Below, in pieces: positions 60,721 to 64,000 of a stretch of DNA of 64,000 nt. The notes under the pieces are model-generated. The model searched no databases, had not been told where the DNA came from, and saw only the letters and a list, made by a program, of their open reading frames with translations. The translations under genes were made by a program, and so were the position numbers. How positions within the stretch are numbered: the stretch's first letter is position 1; each line of letters starts with the position of its first letter. Source of the DNA: Pyropia yezoensis (taxonomy: Eukaryota; Rhodophyta; Bangiophyceae; Bangiales; Bangiaceae); NCBI GenBank assembly GCA_009829735.1, contig CM020618.1, positions 33,828,894-33,892,893 on the forward strand, written 5' to 3'.

Positions 60721-60866
60721 AACTGTCCCCACCCAGCATGCTCCTGTACATATGACATAAATAGATAGATAGATACAAATTTACAGTGTTCCTCAAGCGA
60801 AAGAGCAACTCAAGAGCTTCACAGCTGACGAGCTATTTATTTCCCCCACCCCTCAGTATTGAATAG
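60721..60866. other. 3' flank with GATA microsatellite
   Basis: A short ATAGATAGATAGATA run at about 60758-60773 lies between the hAT target duplication and the stop of the FKBP-MsrA gene. Confidence 0.7.
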
Positions 60867-62112
60867 CTACCCGTAGCAGCGGATGGTTTCCGTCTCGCCC
60901 GTAGCTGCGCTTTGCCCCCGCTTCTCCAAGTACTTTTGGTGCACTTCTTCCGCCAGCCAAAACGGCACTGCGTCCGTTACCTCAGTGACGACCTTTGTGC
61001 CCAGGCGGGCAGAGGCCGCCGCCACTGCCGCCTCGGCCGTCGCCCGCTGGGCAGGCCCGTCCACGTACAGGGCCGAGCGGTACTGGGGCCCCTCGTCGCC
61101 GCCTGCCTTGTTCAGCGTCGTCGCGGACGCGCCAAGGCGCTCAAAGAAGAGGTCCACCAGGGCAGAGTAGGAGGTGACGGCAGGGTCATAGTCAGCGGCC
61201 ACCGCCTCTGCGTGGCCACTCGTGCCGACGGACTCATACACTGGGCGCTCGACGTGGCCGCCAGTGTAGCCCACCTTGGTGGCCGTCACGCCAGGGTGTC
61301 GCTGAAACGCCAGCTCAACACCTGCACAACGGTTGTGGATAAGCACAAACAGAACGTGCGGCAAAAGGCGGGTTGTGAGCGGTGAGAATCCACAAAACAA
61401 AAGCAGGTACCGAGAGAGCGCACAAATCGTCAGCAACTTGAGTCAAACATGCGTCAGCAACGCAGCCTCCACACCCCAAAACGGTAGCACCTAAGTCTGT
61501 ACCAGGCTTGAGGGCTTATTCCCATCTTCCTTACCCTCATACCTGCTGTCCCCCACAGAGCGAAACGTACCCCAAAAGCAGCCGGCAGCACCAATGAAGC
61601 GCTCCTGACCAGCCGGCGGCGGGCCAAGCAGCAGCTGCTGGTATCCAACCAGCTCCATTTCAAACGTCAGCGCCAGGCCCGCCAGCCGGTGGTTCGCGTC
61701 AATTGTCGCCACCCCGTCGGCCACCGAGTCCACGGTCGCCGTTGCAACCGTTGCTCAGTCGCACAACGTCGCCCGCCTTCAGGCCGTCGGGGCAGCTCTC
61801 CAGGGGTACCTTGACCAGTAGCTCCTCGTTCCGACGCCCATAAGCCTGGTCCGCTTCAATGCGGGTGGTGCGCTTGCCGCCAGGCCGCAGCCCACGGACG
61901 CCGGCGTCAAAGCCGGGGATAACTGACCCGGCACCAATGGTAAACGTCAAGGGCTCCCCGCGGGTCCGGGACGAGTCAAAGACAGTGCCATCGTCAAGAC
62001 AGCCGACGTAGTGGACCAACACAGTGTCCCCGTCCGTGGCGGGGTCACCCTCGCCAACAGGATCGGTGGGCTCACCGTCGGCGGTGGGCGGTGAGGGAGT
62101 AGACGCTGTCAT
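60867..62112 (-). CDS. SlyD-like FKBP fused to methionine sulfoxide reductase A
   Basis: Two exons: 61571..62112 and 60867..61321, minus strand. Exon 1 starts at ATG 62112 or upstream and encodes an FKBP domain (GDTVLVHYVGCLDDGTVFDS, GAGSVIPGFDAGVRGL, DGLKAGDVVRLSNG). After a one-base frame problem near 61746 it continues with the SlyD-type VATIDANHRLAGLALTFEME and LVGYQQLLLG, then MsrA GAAGCFWG. The donor G|GTACGT (61571/61570) and acceptor GTGCAG (61322) bound a 249-nt intron in phase 1, completing GCFWG-VELAFQRHPGV. Exon 2 carries GYTGGHVERPVYE, GHAEAVAADYDP, GPQYRSALYV and ends RCYG at TAG. MsrA reduces methionine-S-sulfoxide via the GCFW cysteine; SlyD-type FKBPs isomerise prolines. The frame break may be a sequence error. 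A transit-like frame (RCAPRRLSAFVASHASVGLV) lies upstream at about 62190-62340. Confidence 0.7.
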
Positions 62113-63491
62113 CCGCGGGGCGGCGGCCCCGCACACCGCCGGGCGGGCCCGCGGGAGCGGAAGTACGTGGCGCCATCACGGAGGGCAAGCGGGCCAGCCG
62201 CTGTCCACGCGCTGGCCGCCTGAGACAGGCAGGTGGCGCGAGGGGCGGCGGGCGCTCGCCGGACAAGGCCGACCGAGGCGTGGGAGGCGACAAAGGCGCT
62301 CAACCGCCGCGGGGCACACCTCGCAACAGCAGGCATCATGGTGGGCGATGTTGCACAGCGAAACTTGACTTGATAGCGAGATAGAGAACGCGACAAAGAA
62401 AGGTAGTGAGAACACACAGTGTGTGTCCGCGGCGGTGGTGGCAGCGCTGTTGGCGGCGATGACGATGGCGGGGATCAACGAGGCTACAATCCGTACTTAT
62501 TAAGACGACTTGGAAAACACAAGTTGCAACGTCAGTACCAGTACAATTAGTCGTCAGGCAGTCCATGGATGTCCGGGATAGAGAGCCCAGTGTGCGTGCC
62601 ATCTGAGTTGGTCCGCCGGCGACGGCCGGGCCCAAACTTGAGCCCCGGTCATGGCAACAATGCACAAGGTCCGGCAGCTGCCCCTGCAGGGTCGCACCTC
62701 ACAAACGCTCGGGCCCTTGTCTCGAGATTTTGGTTGAGAATGCGCGGCGAGCCGTGGCGCCCCGCGCATGGCCCTATGAGCTTTCGCGGAGCAAACCGTG
62801 GACACCTCGTCGTGGAATGCGTCCATCATGGCGCATGATGAATGCTTGATTGGACCGGTCTTGTCGTCGCCATCAAGCCGAGGACGTCAGAGGAGGGGTC
62901 GGAGGGGCCGTTCCGCACTCAACGGCCAAAGAGATTTTGAAGCGTGCCCAGCGACGGTGTGGCTTAGTCTCGCGAAAGGCGTTCACCGACGACCAACCAA
63001 TCACGACTTCACCGGGGAGGCGTGGGTTCAGCCAGCGCATAGCGCGAGTTGCCGTCTCGGAGGTCGGGCCTGCTGCAATCCCACCGGCTCGGTGATATCA
63101 TGTCACCCCCCCCCCGCGGAGGAGCGCCGCTCGCCTGAACACGTCGAGGGCCGGTCGGCCTTGGCCCGCGCAGGATCAACCCCCCCTCCACCTGACCCTC
63201 GCACAGCGGCCCGTGGGGCACATAACCAGGCGCACTTTTCCGACAGTCCCCCGCGAATCCTGCGCAAACAGCGCTATGCGCTGTCGAGCCCCGAGTGCGT
63301 GCGTGCGCTCCCCCGGGGCGCCCCTCCCCACTCATTGTTGCTTGAGCCGCCTTGTGCACGTCCCGTCTCTGACGAGAAGTCTTCTCGTTCATCCCGCACG
63401 GTGTTCGCAGTGTGTGCGCGCGCCGCGCGGTTCCACCCTCGCCTCCCCGCACGCGCGGGCGGGCGGCGCCAGCTCAGCTTTCCCACGAGCA
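62113..63491. other. Promoter/transit region then intergenic
   Basis: 62113-62420 holds a minus-strand frame from an ATG near 62339 that looks like a transit peptide for the FKBP-MsrA protein but in another phase. 62420-63491 has no supported gene; its GC-rich end may contain the promoter of the gene at 63492. Confidence 0.4.
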
Positions 63492-64000
63492 ATGCGCTCG
63501 CGGCCGCTCGCCGAGGCCGCCGCGGTGTGGGCCCACGCGCCCCCTCTTGCGGTGCCTCCTCCGTCGGAAGGCTGGATGGCGTCGGCCCCCGAGGCGCGTC
63601 CACCGGCGCATCCTTCGGTTGTATGGATGGGCTATGTGCCTGTTGCGCCGACGGAGGGCCTACTTGACGACTACATGCCGACGCCCCGCGATGCGGACGT
63701 TGACGGCGAGGCGGCGGCGGATATGGAGGGACCGCCGGAGCCGGCCGCTGATGCCAACTGCAGCCTTGACCTGCCGCACGTGTACGGCGAAGAGCAGGAC
63801 CCGGTGGTGACGGCTGGCACCTGCCTTTGGCAGGAACACGAGGGAGGCAACGATGAGGACGAAGGCTGGGCATCGTCTGGCGCAAAGGAGTACTCGGAAG
63901 AGATGTCCTTGGCCATCAATGAACAAGTCCAAGGTAGAGTGCACCCGGATGGGAAGCCGGTGGACGTCAAATCCGCTTTGGCGTACTCCCCTGGCTTCTG
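63492..64000 (+). CDS. Hypothetical protein, runs off right edge
   Basis: From ATG 63492 the frame is open to the last base, at least 169 residues. The start is Pro/Ala-rich (MRSRPLAEAAAVWAHAPPLA), then acidic (DDYMPTPRDADVDGEAAADM, HEGGNDEDEGW), then more ordinary (KEYSEEMSLAINEQVQG, HPDGKPVDVKSALAYSPGF). Third positions are GC-rich and there is no stop over 509 nt. Not recognised. An upstream Met in another frame is less plausible. Confidence 0.45.
   Translation, partial: MRSRPLAEAAAVWAHAPPLAVPPPSEGWMASAPEARPPAHPSVVWMGYVPVAPTEGLLDDYMPTPRDADVDGEAAADMEGPPEPAADANCSLDLPHVYGEEQDPVVTAGTCLWQEHEGGNDEDEGWASSGAKEYSEEMSLAINEQVQGRVHPDGKPVDVKSALAYSPGF

Noticed and set aside
1..64000. Alternative genetic code with TAG or TGA as sense
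   Set aside because: TAG ends the NT-C2 and MsrA frames at natural C termini, and TGA ends COQ4 and lipoyl synthase at natural C termini.
1..64000. CRISPR arrays, bacterial operons or Shine-Dalgarno sites
   Set aside because: No spaced identical repeats with unique spacers; gene content and introns are eukaryotic.

Overview
This is a GC-rich, repeat-rich eukaryotic nuclear window. Spliceosomal GT-AG introns, dolichol N-glycosylation, ubiquinone and lipoyl-synthase genes, an NT-C2 gene, a U1A/U2B''-type RRM, a chromovirus and a hAT transposon all point to a eukaryote. High GC, compact one- or two-exon genes, long poly-C/poly-G runs and many mobile elements would fit an alga. A bangiophycean red alga (Porphyra/Pyropia type) is my best guess; it is inference, not proof.

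Layout. 1-8 kb: a broken Harbinger transposase, an unrecognised minus-strand frame interrupted by stops, minisatellites, and a small two-exon stand-alone HIRAN gene. 8.7-13.9 kb: a large minus-strand SEN1/senataxin-like helicase locus broken by TAG, a homopolymer frameshift and TGA. 14-22.4 kb: a dispersed repeat, a 500-N gap, a Ty3/gypsy chromovirus pol on the plus strand, a tail-to-tail antisense ORF, then another copy of the repeat. 22.4-45 kb: mostly low-complexity GC-rich DNA with isolated genes: an RGG-box protein, a C2HC-finger protein with nonapeptide repeats, an HTH transposase fragment, a two-exon single-pass membrane protein, and a possible TIR element.

45-53.5 kb is the gene-dense core: NT-C2/coiled-coil protein (+), ALG7/DPAGT1 (-), DUF547 protein (-), COQ4 (+, divergent from DUF547) and lipoyl synthase (+). 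53.66-60.71 kb is a complete-looking hAT element with 21-bp terminal inverted repeats and an exact 8-bp target duplication. It carries an intact 1015-residue transposase and, inside the same TIRs, a damaged U1A/U2B''-like RRM gene. It sits between lipoyl synthase and a minus-strand gene that appears to fuse a SlyD-like FKBP to MsrA. A plus-strand frame runs off the right edge.

The unbroken housekeeping genes (ER glycosylation, organellar quinone and lipoate synthesis) cluster at 45-53.5 kb. The rest is dominated by mobile elements and by reading frames broken at TAG/TGA codons or near homopolymers. TAG is used as a normal terminator in NT-C2 and MsrA, so a reassigned code is unlikely.
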